Source: an uncultured Draconibacterium sp.
GTDB lineage: Bacteria; Bacteroidota; Bacteroidia; Bacteroidales; Prolixibacteraceae
NCBI GenBank assembly: GCA_947492175.1
Contig: CANLMQ010000028.1
Span: forward strand, 1 to 64,000
Direction of reading: 5' to 3'
Length of the DNA: 64,000 bases
Every line of letters begins with the position of its first letter. Position 1 is the stretch's first letter. The position numbers and the translations under genes are program-made. Below, one piece after another: positions 1 through 10,000 of this stretch. The notes below the pieces were generated by a model, which saw nothing but the letters and a program-made list of their open reading frames with translations, had not been told where the DNA came from and made no database searches.

Positions 1-68
1 AACACAATCCCAAGTCAATCAAAATATCAAAGAACAATTAAATTTATTTAGTAATAATTTTTAACGCA

Positions 69-1481
69 TCAGTAGTATTTCGCTATAAGAGGTCTGACCA
101 ACCAGGCTTTTCCTTTTATTAAACTTAGGTTGAAAATACCATTTTTTATGCTGATATCTTGTACCTTTTTTTCGCCCGAGACTGTTACCTCACTGATGGT
201 AATTTTATCTACATCGCCCCAACTGGCAGGCACCTGAATTTTTCGTTCTTCTGTTTTTGTGCTGTATACAGCCAAACATTTTTCCTGTTTCCATGCTACC
301 GGGAAAGCGACAAAATCTTTTTCCCTTAATAAATTATCACCTTGATAAACCGTACTATCGACCAACGACACATGCACATCATCTGAGAAACTCGCAATCC
401 GGTTGTTACCTTCACCTTCCAATTTAATACGTACCAGTTTGTTCAGGAAAAAATACTGCAAACAGTTGGAATAAAATTCATCTACAAACTTTTGTCTCCA
501 TTCCAGGTCATCAGGATTCTTTTGCAATTGCGGGAAAATATTTTCGCCATACATGCTTTTTCCAAACAAGAAGCCAAGTCCAAAATCGGTATATTCCAAA
601 TCTCGGTTCAGCCCGCTTCCGGTATAAACACTGGCCGGATATTTCAGGTAATCCTTTTGCGAAAAGTGATTAAAATGCCAGGCAAAAGGAATTTTACCAA
701 TCATGTAATCCATTACCCACTCGCTGGTTGCATCTATACCTTGTTGATTCCAATACTCAAGTACTTTCTGCTGGTATTTGGCTTCTGTTACGGTCGATTC
801 GTAATGACCTTTGCTCTCGCGCGCAATCCATGCATCAATGTGAATGGTTTTCGCTTCTCTCAACGGAGGAAGCAGATCCAACAGACGGTCGACGCGCATT
901 TTTGCATAACCACTCTCCCACTCGTTTTTGTAATTAATTTGGTAAGCTTTCCGGTTGTTATAATTGCCAATCACCATCAGGTTGCCGTTGGTTGTTTTCG
1001 AAATCAGGTCGTTCTCCACATACTCCGGCCATAAAGGGCTATCGTTATAGGCATCAGTCATATTAATGTGAAGACTCACTACTGTGTGGTATTTGCTGGC
1101 TTCTTCCATCAACCAGATCAGACTTTCGCGGGCCGTCGCGTCCTGCTCACGTTTCAGCGCTACGTTCACCCCAAAAAAGGCCGGATACTTATCGTCGTGC
1201 CCGTTATACTGCCAACCAACCAGGTAAACAATTTTGGGTACGCCCAAAGTTAACTGATCTGTGGTTTTAATAATTTCAAGTGCATTTTCAAACGTATTGG
1301 CAACCATCGAATTGCCTTCGCTGTCAGGTTTCGACAAGAACAGCTTCATAACCAGCGTTTGCGAATAATTGTGGTTAAAATCAGCAAACACTTTTTCTCC
1401 TTTTTTCGAAGTTAGTCCATAGCAATTATTTCCGGCAAACAATCCGGTAATCATTAACAAATTCAGTATTACTTTTTTCAT
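69..1481 (-). CDS. GH101-like secreted glycoside hydrolase
   Basis: Probable exported glycosidase related to endo-alpha-N-acetylgalactosaminidases (GH101), which release O-glycans from Ser/Thr. An N-terminal hydrophobic signal of about 20 residues is visible. The central part has a GH101-like TIM-barrel signature: HIDAW, with Asp at about residue 216 in the nucleophile position, and TSEW, with Glu at about 254 in the acid/base position. At 470 residues it lacks the large accessory domains of the well-known streptococcal enzymes, so it is a catalytic core with a small C-terminal beta domain. It lies last in a run with GH95, SusD and SusC, which supports a role in glycan breakdown. Family assignment rests on two motifs and general pattern; O-glycan specificity is inference. 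Confidence 0.6.
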   Translation of the reverse strand: MKKVILNLLMITGLFAGNNCYGLTSKKGEKVFADFNHNYSQTLVMKLFLSKPDSEGNSMVANTFENALEIIKTTDQLTLGVPKIVYLVGWQYNGHDDKYPAFFGVNVALKREQDATARESLIWLMEEASKYHTVVSLHINMTDAYNDSPLWPEYVENDLISKTTNGNLMVIGNYNNRKAYQINYKNEWESGYAKMRVDRLLDLLPPLREAKTIHIDAWIARESKGHYESTVTEAKYQQKVLEYWNQQGIDATSEWVMDYMIGKIPFAWHFNHFSQKDYLKYPASVYTGSGLNRDLEYTDFGLGFLFGKSMYGENIFPQLQKNPDDLEWRQKFVDEFYSNCLQYFFLNKLVRIKLEGEGNNRIASFSDDVHVSLVDSTVYQGDNLLREKDFVAFPVAWKQEKCLAVYSTKTEERKIQVPASWGDVDKITISEVTVSGEKKVQDISIKNGIFNLSLIKGKAWLVRPLIAKYY

Positions 1482-1517
1482 TTCTATTTTTCAGGTTATT
1501 TAATTACTGACGAAATA

Positions 1518-1737
1518 TTAATATGCAACAGAAACCTTTTCAACATTCTTAACTTCAACCTTTTTTCTACTTGCAGAAAACTTGTAAATTGAGAAGAAAT
1601 GCGTGTGATTTCAATTGCACACTTTCGGGTTCCGGAATAATAACACTATTCTGCCCTGTTGATGCGAAGGCAAATATCACCCAAGTCATTAACAGACAAA
1701 CTTTCACTTTTGAAATAATCATATCGTGTTTTGCCAT
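1518..1737 (-). pseudogene. Remnant of a GH20-like beta-hexosaminidase, internally deleted
   Basis: An ATG at 1737 opens a 56-codon frame ending at 1567. It encodes a signal peptide (VKVCLLMTWVIFAFAS) followed by IIPEPESVQLKSHAFLLN. That pattern is the usual start of the N-terminal domain of GH20 hexosaminidases (IIPxPxxVxxxxGxFxL). Just past the stop, in another frame, the sequence reads KVEVKNVEKVSVAY and then a stop at 1518, which looks like the original C-terminal tail. I read this as a gene whose whole middle was deleted. It sits directly upstream of the GH101-like gene on the same strand, where an intact hexosaminidase would fit. The GH20 label rests on a short motif only. Confidence 0.45.
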
Positions 1738-1950
1738 TACTTATTTTCTTATTCCGTAAAATCGTTTAAGAAATTGTTTCAGGAAAATCATATTGTCCCG
1801 GTATTACTAAAATAACCAGAATACTCCTAACAGAAGCCCCGTAACCCTCAAATGGGATGTACTACGGAAATACAGGGATAAAATTTCAGAAAAACTATTC
1901 AAAAAAACACAAGAACAAGTCCTTCTTTGGAACACAGTAATAATCCTTTG

Positions 1951-2365
1951 TTGCAATTGTTATCTGTAAGCAAGATACATACGGAATTGGATGTTACATC
2001 ATTTTTCAATTGTTTATCGCAACCATGATGATATAATAAAAAAGGTAAGACTCATTCGCGAAGGTGCCAGTTATGCCTATATGATTCAGGATTTGATTGA
2101 ACTGGCAGTGCCGGGAGAATAATATCCGAAACCTCCGGTGCCTATTAATCTTGATCTTGATTTGCTTCAACTAGTGCGTACGGTTTCTCATTCCATGTCG
2201 GAATTGTTGGCTACTTCCAATGGTTCTGATGGCGATAGCAGCGAAGCCAAAATTTTACGCGACAAAGCATTTACTTTATTAAACAAAGCAGACAGTACTA
2301 TACGCGAGTATGGCCGCTATGTTTTTTGGAAAGACGACGAAAAAAGGGATAGATACAAACTATAG
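1951..2365 (+). pseudogene. Decayed conserved hypothetical gene
   Basis: Coding-like sequence runs through at least two lesions. A first stretch reads KIHTELDVTSFF (near 1972-2010). After a frame change it continues as HDDIIKKVRLIREGASYAYM up to a TAA at 2120-2122, then in the same frame as YPKPPVPINLDLDLLQLV and on to REYGRYVFWKDDEKRDRY, ending at 2365. The only ATG-initiated piece of any length is 2138-2365 (75 residues), which I consider the C-terminal fragment rather than a separate gene. The protein looks alpha-helical; I do not recognise the family with certainty. It is the only plus-strand coding remnant inside the glycan locus. Confidence 0.5.
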
Positions 2366-2411
2366 AATTCTGAAACCCTTAATTTTATTAGTCCCGAGGC
2401 AGGTCTGACCC

Positions 2412-2615
2412 TTCCCCGGGACTTTTTATGCGCCACCGGACAAGTTGAGCTCTCCCCGGACACTTTTTAAAGTCCACCGACGATGTTGAGCCTTCCCCGA
2501 GCAATTTTTTAAGCTCACCGAACAAGTTGTGGCTTCCCCAGACCTTTTTTCTGCTCACCGGACAGAGTGAAGCCTTCCCCGGCAGTTTTTCTGATTCAAT
2601 CGGATCGTTTATCCC
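2412..2615. repeat. Degenerate 41-bp tandem repeat, about five units
   Basis: The anchor TTCCCCgg recurs at 2412, 2452 (as CTCCCC), 2493, 2534 and 2575, a period of 40-41 bp. Each unit has the order TCCCCGGAC - T tract - CTCACCGGACAAGTTGAGCC. The period is not a multiple of three and the units differ at many places, so the minus-strand reading frame across it is not a credible gene. There are no unique spacers. The array fills the gap between the decayed gene ending at 2365 and the GH95 gene; the rest of 2366-2759 shows nothing I can name. Confidence 0.75.
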
Positions 2616-2759
2616 CTCCACCGGCAATTTCTTTGAAATAATTGGGGAGTCTGGCAACCGGAACTATACCCGGATATTTTTAAAACTTTCATACTATTTT
2701 CAAATCCAATCTTAATACTATTCACATTTCCATATATCGGTAGGATCGACAACAGAAGC

Positions 2760-5228
2760 CTAATTTAGTATATAGGATTCGCCTTTTTTTAATTTCAATA
2801 CGGTATCTGTTCCGTTATAACGTAAGATTCCCTTTTCGCCCAACAATGATTCTATTTTAGCAGTAACAATCTTCCCTTCTTTCCATTTAATATCTACTTC
2901 AAATCCATTTGCTGCTCTTAAGCCTTCTATTTCTCCTTCTTTCCATACTTCGGGTAAAGCCGGTAACAATTCCATTACCGGAACTTCTTCTCCGGCAACC
3001 TTTTTTGTTTCGTGACTTTGCAACAACATTTCAATAATTCCGGCACCAGCACCAAAATTTCCATCAATATTAAATGGCGGACACGAAGCAAGCAAACTAG
3101 GAAGCAATCCTGCTTTACGCCTACCTCCCGGGACAAAGAGGTTATTCAAAATTTTATAGGCATGGTTTCCATCTTTTAGCCGGGCCCAGCAGTGTGCCTT
3201 CCACGCCATCGACCAACCGGTGGCTTCATCTCCCCGAATTTCAAGCGTACGTTTTACTGCATCAAACAACTCAGGTGTTTTATCTTTGGTAATTTCACAT
3301 CCTGGAGAAAGAGCGTACAAATGCGAAATATGTCTGTGCTGCGGATCCATTTCCTTGTATTCATTGTCCCACTCTAACAACTGTCCTTTAGAGCCAACTT
3401 TGTAAGGTTGCATATTGCTGTGTTTCGAGGATAATACCTTTACAAAATTGCTATCTATATCCAGAATTTCAGCTGCAGCAATGCAATTAGCAAACAGTTC
3501 TTTAATAATCATTATATCCATAGTAGCCCCTTCACTAAAAGGAGTTTTATAATCAGCTCCATCCGGGTAATATCCGGTTTCCGGAGAGGAACCGATTGGA
3601 GTAGTATAATAACCTTTATCTGAAAGAATTAGCCAGTCGTTAAAAAAAGCTGCAGCACCTTTCATTACCGGCCAGTATTCAGATAAAAATTCTTTGTCTT
3701 TCGTATAACGGTAGTGAGTCCATATTTGCTGACACAACCAACCACCGGCCATAGGCCAGAATGAACACCAGCCATTGTCGACGGGCTGAGCACAACGCCA
3801 AATAGTTGTATTGTGGTGGGCTGTCCAACCATCGTAACCAAAGCTTTCTCTGGCATGCTTTGCCCCATCTACCGACAACTCTCGTGTAAAGCGGTGTATT
3901 GGCTCGGTACATTCGCTTAAGTTTGCCGCTTCAGTCATCCAGTAATAAATTTCTGTGTTAATATTCATTGTATAAGCGCTAGCCCAGGGAGGGATAATTA
4001 AATCGTTCCACATACCCTGAAGATTAATGGGCTGTCCACCTGGACGCGATGATGCGATTGTCAGGTATCGGGCATGTTGCATAAACAATGTAGCCAGCGA
4101 AGGATCGTTCCCGTTTTTAAACAGTTCAAGACGTTGATCAGTGGGGAGTTTGCTTTGTTCGTTCATTTCACCCAAACTAAAACTTACACGGTCGAATAAA
4201 CCTTTGTAATCACTAAGGTGGTCCTCTTTTAATTCTGAATAGCTTTTAGCTAAAGCATTTTCCAGATTAGCAGAAGCCACAATCGAAGGATCGATGCCTT
4301 GCTTGCTCGGACTTTTATCGAAGCCGTTGTAACTGGTATCTCCTGAAAGAATAATTTTTGCTTTGTTTGCATTTGACACAACTAATCTGTTCCCTTCAAC
4401 TTTTAAGGTGCCACCTTCCAGCACAATACCAACACGTCCCTGGTAGAAAGTACCTTTCCCATCCATTTTATCACCATACATGGTGGTTTCCGTGTCCGGA
4501 ATAGGATTGCCGTTTTCATCGAACAATTCAGGATACATCCATTCCTGCCCCCAATCCTGAACCTGTTTTATAGTTCGGCGGAGAGCCAGAGCAGGAGCCT
4601 GACCATTCATTACAATTACATTGTTTTCAACTTTTGAGTTTGCTGTAGGATGAGCTCCTTCCAAACCTATAGTAAAAGATAGTTTCCCTTTACCAGATGA
4701 AACCAGATTTGTTACAATTACCTGGTCAGGAAAACTGGCAAAAGTTTCACGTTGGTATTCAATTTTATCGATTGAATAAGAAGTCCGGCAAATTGCTTCC
4801 GAAATATCCAGTTCTCGTTTATAATTTTGAACACTGTCTGGATGGTCAAATTCAATGAAAAGATTGCCCAAGGGTTGATAACACGGTTGTGCACGCCCAA
4901 TCCACTCGTTAGCAACAATTTTATTTACTTCATCAAGTCTACCTTCTTTAATAAGTTTTTTTACTTTTCCGAGGCTTTTAGCCACATCAATTTTAACATG
5001 GCGTTGCCCGGGCTCACCCGAGTAGAGCGTATTTTCATTTAGTTGGAGTTGTTCGGTTTTTATACCACCAAAAATCATGGCTCCAAGTGTTCCGTTCCCT
5101 ATCGGCAGGGCTTCGTACCAATCGGTAGTAGGATTGTTGTACCAGAGTTTTGTGTCGTATTCTGTTTTCTTATCACTACATGATAAGAACAGTACTATAA
5201 TAATGAGGAAAGAGTAATATTTATTCAT
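2760..5228 (-). CDS. GH95 family glycosidase (alpha-L-fucosidase type), lipoprotein
   Basis: Surface or periplasmic lipoprotein: signal peptide with lipobox LFLSC at about residue 17. The N-terminal domain starts KLWYNNPTTDWYEALPIGNGTLGAMIFGG, shown here only as the family pattern WxxALPIGNGxLGAM. The catalytic (alpha/alpha)6 part has NINTEIYYW, HHNTTIWRCAQPVDN and GSSPETGYYPDG; Glu at about 550 is the likely acid. GH95 enzymes remove alpha-1,2-linked fucose, or L-galactose in some members, by inversion. Length of 822 matches the family. The gene follows SusD after a 106-bp gap containing a hairpin. Family is secure; exact sugar is not. Confidence 0.88.
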   Translation of the reverse strand: MNKYYSFLIIIVLFLSCSDKKTEYDTKLWYNNPTTDWYEALPIGNGTLGAMIFGGIKTEQLQLNENTLYSGEPGQRHVKIDVAKSLGKVKKLIKEGRLDEVNKIVANEWIGRAQPCYQPLGNLFIEFDHPDSVQNYKRELDISEAICRTSYSIDKIEYQRETFASFPDQVIVTNLVSSGKGKLSFTIGLEGAHPTANSKVENNVIVMNGQAPALALRRTIKQVQDWGQEWMYPELFDENGNPIPDTETTMYGDKMDGKGTFYQGRVGIVLEGGTLKVEGNRLVVSNANKAKIILSGDTSYNGFDKSPSKQGIDPSIVASANLENALAKSYSELKEDHLSDYKGLFDRVSFSLGEMNEQSKLPTDQRLELFKNGNDPSLATLFMQHARYLTIASSRPGGQPINLQGMWNDLIIPPWASAYTMNINTEIYYWMTEAANLSECTEPIHRFTRELSVDGAKHARESFGYDGWTAHHNTTIWRCAQPVDNGWCSFWPMAGGWLCQQIWTHYRYTKDKEFLSEYWPVMKGAAAFFNDWLILSDKGYYTTPIGSSPETGYYPDGADYKTPFSEGATMDIMIIKELFANCIAAAEILDIDSNFVKVLSSKHSNMQPYKVGSKGQLLEWDNEYKEMDPQHRHISHLYALSPGCEITKDKTPELFDAVKRTLEIRGDEATGWSMAWKAHCWARLKDGNHAYKILNNLFVPGGRRKAGLLPSLLASCPPFNIDGNFGAGAGIIEMLLQSHETKKVAGEEVPVMELLPALPEVWKEGEIEGLRAANGFEVDIKWKEGKIVTAKIESLLGEKGILRYNGTDTVLKLKKGESYILN

Positions 5229-5262
5229 GCTCTAAAATTAATTAATTGAGTAAAGAAAATGA

Positions 5263-5292
5263 GAGGGCTGTATATGATTACATAGCAGCCCT
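5263..5292 (-). terminator. Hairpin between SusD and GH95 genes
   Basis: GAGGGCTG (5263-5270) pairs with CAGCCCTC (5285-5292), extended by TATG/CATA pairs. On the minus strand it follows the SusD stop by about 40 bases and is followed by a moderately T-rich stretch (CATTTTCTTTAC). It could be a partial terminator or an RNA-stabilising 3' end that lets SusC/SusD message exceed enzyme message, a common arrangement in such loci. Confidence 0.55.
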
Positions 5293-5334
5293 CCACAAAT
5301 TTCTACTTAAACTAAAGTAAATGCGTATTTTCGA

Positions 5335-7011
5335 TTAGTTGTACCCCGGATTCTGTTCCAGTACAGCTTCAGTATTTCGTTCAATTTCACTTTGCGGAAT
5401 AGGCCATAGGTTATGGTAGTCTTCTACTCCATGCGAAGCAAACTGTCCATTGTGCATTGGATTCTTTGTACGCACTCTTTCTGCCAACTTGCCTACGCGC
5501 ATTAATGTAATAATCCTAAATTCCTCGTAATTAAGCTCTCTTGCCCTTTCATCAAGAATATAATCAATATCAACATCGGACTCCTCAACAGGTGTTGCAT
5601 TAGCCCGGGCACGAACTACATTTATATCAACAGCAGCTTTACCACTTTCACCTTTACCAAGATAAGCCTCAGCTCTTAACAGATAAGTTTCGGCCAGGCG
5701 CATAAAATAATGATCACGAAATGTTCTTACTGCATTACCATTTGTAGCTCCCGTTTCAGGATCATCAATTGCCTCTTCCGGAAAATTATTAATTGGGGCC
5801 GCTTTTGCAATTATTGCCGACCACCATCTTTTCAGAGGATCTGAAAAGTTATCAATAGCTCCGCTTACTACGATTTTTTGTCCGTAATAAGCCGATTCCG
5901 GGTTATCAGCAACAATATCTCTTATGATGTTGTATTCTGAATTTCTTATGTCATCAGGATCATCGGTCCAGATATCTTCCAGCAAGTATTTTGACGGAGC
6001 CATCCAGCCAATTCCACGTCCTCCGTATTTAGATGAATGACCGAAAAACAAGTTTTTACCATCGTCTCCTTTTAATTGCCAGTACAAAGGAATAAGGAAT
6101 CGGGCTAAGTCACTTCCGGAGCCACCGCCTTCTACCATATATTCATATTGAGCAACCCAAATTGACTCAGTATTTACTCCGCTATTTCTATTTTGATTTC
6201 CTCTACGAAACAGGTCCCAGTACACATCACCAGGTTCATCTTTACGTGTGCCAAAACGTACTTTCATTAACTCATAATTCGGATCGTCGATTACAGAACT
6301 GGCAGCCGTAATTGCTTTATCATAGTCTTTAACTGAGATGTAAAGTTCTGCCAGCAAATGGTTCGCTGCAGCTTTTGTCAATCTTCCATCCTCCTTTAAA
6401 TCTGATACTGACGGTAAATTTGAAGCAGCAAATGTTAAATCAGTTATTGCCTGATTATACACGGCTTCGCGGGTATCCCTCACAAAATCTCTTTTGGGTT
6501 CGGATAATTCATCAAGAACGATTGGCACGCCTCCGAACTGATGGGCAAGGCAACGATAAGCAAATGCTCTGAAAAACATGGCTTCTGCTTTTAATGCATT
6601 GCGTTCTGCTTCGGAATTGAAAGTTATGGTTTCGCCTTCAATACGATTAATAATAACATTAGCATCGAAGATTATTCGGTAATAACGTGTCCATATATCC
6701 CTTACACGGCTGGATTCAGGAATAATATTATCGATGTATGAATTTAATTCATGAGTAGTTGCGATACAATCATAACCGATGTCTGAGGTATACTGATAAA
6801 TGTAGTTTCCACCATAGCTGGACCATATCATGTACGAATTGGTTAATTCATATAAACGTGCAACGGCAGAATTGAACTGCTCCGAAGTTTCGTAAGAGTT
6901 TTCCGGTGCATAAAAATCGTAAGGTTTCTCTTCCAGCCACTTGTCTTCATTACATGAAAAGAAAACAAGACAAAGCAGCAAGTATGATGTAATATATTTT
7001 AATGCTTTCAT
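5335..7011 (-). CDS. SusD/RagB family glycan-binding lipoprotein
   Basis: Outer-membrane lipoprotein that caps the SusC channel and binds oligosaccharide. A lipobox is visible (VFFSC at about residue 20). The sequence has the SusD layout: early PxxxY segment, TPR-like helices (FFRAFAYRCLAHQFGGVPIV, about 145-165) and the C-terminal RxxNYEEFRIITLMRVGKL region followed by NPMHNGQ and a final PQSEIERN...QNPGY, the family hallmark. It is 12 bp downstream of SusC and surely co-transcribed. Length 558 is usual. Confidence 0.93.
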   Translation of the reverse strand: MKALKYITSYLLLCLVFFSCNEDKWLEEKPYDFYAPENSYETSEQFNSAVARLYELTNSYMIWSSYGGNYIYQYTSDIGYDCIATTHELNSYIDNIIPESSRVRDIWTRYYRIIFDANVIINRIEGETITFNSEAERNALKAEAMFFRAFAYRCLAHQFGGVPIVLDELSEPKRDFVRDTREAVYNQAITDLTFAASNLPSVSDLKEDGRLTKAAANHLLAELYISVKDYDKAITAASSVIDDPNYELMKVRFGTRKDEPGDVYWDLFRRGNQNRNSGVNTESIWVAQYEYMVEGGGSGSDLARFLIPLYWQLKGDDGKNLFFGHSSKYGGRGIGWMAPSKYLLEDIWTDDPDDIRNSEYNIIRDIVADNPESAYYGQKIVVSGAIDNFSDPLKRWWSAIIAKAAPINNFPEEAIDDPETGATNGNAVRTFRDHYFMRLAETYLLRAEAYLGKGESGKAAVDINVVRARANATPVEESDVDIDYILDERARELNYEEFRIITLMRVGKLAERVRTKNPMHNGQFASHGVEDYHNLWPIPQSEIERNTEAVLEQNPGYN

Positions 7012-7023
7012 AATTGTTAATTT

Positions 7024-10000
7024 TTAAAATTCAACATTTACTCCAATCGTATAATTTGCCATCAGTGGCCTTCCGGGTGTAAATCCTGTTCCTGTTTCCG
7101 GATCCCATCCTCTCCACTTGGTAATTGTTGCCAGGTTCTTGCCGCTAACAAACACTTTCAAACTTTCGATGTCAAATTTTTGAACTAAGCTTTTGTCGAA
7201 TTGGTACGATAGCGATACATCCTGTAAACGAATAAAGTTACGCTGGGCATAACGATTCGGAGCATATTGCGAAGGTGTATCCAATCTTCTGAAATAAGCA
7301 TTCGGATTTTCAGGCATCCAATAATCCCATGTTCCTTTAGGTACATTCTGATAAGTTAACTGGTCTTTTTTATACACAAATGGATGATCTGTAGCATAGT
7401 AATAGTCTTTTCCTCCCTGAATAGAGTTTATGAAAACATAAAGACTAAATTGTTTATAGTTAACTGTATTGGTAATACCCAAACGATAACTTGGATCCTG
7501 GTAACCCAGAATCTTTTTATCGTAAGTGGCAGAAAACTCATCATCCGGAATTCCATCTGGACCGCTGATATCGTTAATTTTATAGGTTCCCGGATAAAAA
7601 CCATCAGGAATAATACCAGCATCTTCATCAGCTAATTGCCACATGCCAATAATTTCGTAGTCGTAGATTACCTGTTGTGGTTCGCCAATAAACAAACGGT
7701 TGGCTACCAGATCATCTTCTATTCCATCGTTATCATTATCATACCCTAAAATTGACACAATTTCATTTCTGTTACGCGAAAAATTTACACTTGCTTCCCA
7801 TTTCAAATCCTGATTATTGATTACCTGATAGGCCAACGTAAATTCAAGACCGTGGTTAGCTACTTTACCAATGTTGGTATTAATGCTTGAGAAACCCGTC
7901 ATTGTGGGTAATTGAATAGGATACAGAATATTCTCAGTATCGTTATTATAATATTCAACATTACCATGTATGCGTGAATTTAATAAGGCAAAATCGGCTC
8001 CCAGGTTAATACCGGTTGTCGTTTCCCAGCCAAGCTTGTTGTTCGCCATACTTGAAATCCATTGACCTTGAATGGCCGATCCTCCATCTCCATATACTAT
8101 ACTGGGGTGTGTACTGATAATTGCCCTGGTATCATATCGTCCTAAACCACGCTTACCGGTTTGCCCGTATGATCCCCGAATTTTCAAGTAATTTAGCCAT
8201 GATAGGTTTTCTTTTATAAAGTTCTCGTCACTTGCCACCCAGCCTAATGCAACAGAAGGGAAAACTCCAATTTTATCATCTGTTCCAAATCCGGAAAATC
8301 CGTCTCTTCGAACCGTTCCAGTAATCAGGTAACGGTTATTAAAATTATACATCAACCGGGCCATACTGTATAAACTTTGTTCCTCCTCTTTTCCGGTATC
8401 TACCGTACGTAAGGTAGGATCACCAGCTTCCAGTTTGTGGTAACCTAACAGGTCATTTGTGAAGTTTTCTGCACCTGCTTTTGTAAAAGAATAATCTCTT
8501 TTTTCAACACCATACACAAAAGTTGCATTTACATGGTGAACTTTGTTAAACGTTCTTTTATACGTTACAATATTATCCACAGCCCAATCGTAATTCATGT
8601 ATGTATTTTTATATCCAGAACCGGTGTAACTTGCCCCCCATGGATTAAACCTGTCCTGATTGGTAGTCCTGTAGTTTTGTGAGAAATTTATTTTGTACTC
8701 CAGTCCTTTTATCGGAAGTTTAATGTCGGCGTGAATATTCCCAAAAATATTCAATCGCTTATCAGAATCGTCTTGCTGAATGGTAAGGAAAGGATTCAGC
8801 GTTAAACCATCGGCAAGTAAAATGTATTCATTATCCTGATCATAAATAGGTGCCCATGGTTGAGTGTAGAACAGGTTAGATATGTTAGGCGATACTCCGG
8901 AATAGTCACTTGCTGTAAGAAAAGACTCAATTCCGACACTCATCCAATCATTGATTTTTGAGTCCAGGTTTATCCTGTAATTGTATTTTGTATAGTCGTC
9001 GTTTTTCACGAAACCTTTAACATCGGTAATCCCTCCGGAAACAAAATAGCCCAAGTTCTCAGTTTTTCCTCTTATACTTAAGTTTTGATTGTTTATATAG
9101 CCGTTACCAGTAAATAAATCCCACCAGTTATTATCCATTCCATTTCGAAAACCCTCTGTTATTTCATTGGTTTTCAAGTATTGTCCAACATCAAAACTTG
9201 GATCTTTTTCAAGGTAATCGGGTGCCAGTCGGCTTCCTGAATCCCAAAATGTATTTGGATAGAATTCTGTGAGTTCAGCACCATTCATCGGTTCAAGCTT
9301 ATTTGATGGAGCTTGTAGAGTATAACTTCCACTATAACTTATTATAGGCTTGCTTATTCTAGTACCTCTTTTGGTTGTAATAAGCATAACACCATTTGAT
9401 GCTTGTGATCCGTATATTGCTGCAGAACTGGCATCTTTTAAAATATCTACCGATTCTATATCAGCTGTATTCAAATCAACCAAACTTCCACGGTAAATGG
9501 TTCCATCAACTACAATTAATGGCGAATTAGCATCCGAGTTGCTCGAAAGTGAGTTTTGCCCACGAATTGAAATTACCGGGTTTTCGCCAGCCTGATCAAC
9601 TGCTCCAACGTTTAATCCCGCAACCGTTCCCTGCATTGCCTGAATAACAGAAACATTTGGTAATTCCGCAAGTTCTTCAACATTTACTTTGGTTACCGAA
9701 CCAGTTAAATCCGATTTTTTCATAGTTCCGTAACCTACAGCAATAACCTCCTCCAAACCAATGGCATCAACAGCCATAATAACGTTAATATTCAATTGAT
9801 TGCCCACTTCAATATCCTGAGTCTTCATCCCAACGAATGAGAATTGCAAGGTTACATTTTCTGGCACATCAGTAATAGAATAGCTGCCATCGAAACTTGT
9901 AACCGTACCTTGTGTTGTTCCTTTAATAATTACGGTTACACCAGGCAATGGCTCTCCGTTTTCATCTGTTACTTTACCAGAAACGGATTTTTGTTGTGAA

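Noticed and set aside
492..1034. 180-codon plus-strand frame opposite the GH101-like gene
   Set aside because: It is fully antisense to a gene with convincing motifs and shows no domain or signal of its own.
2412..2615. CRISPR or integron attC array
   Set aside because: Units are directly adjacent with no spacers, are diverged, and lack the inverted arms and cassette genes of attC sites; no cas or integrase genes are nearby.
2388..2657. 89-codon open frame on minus strand with repeating KLPGEGS-like words
   Set aside because: It is read through the 41-bp tandem repeat, whose period shifts frame at each unit; composition and lack of a start context make it non-coding.
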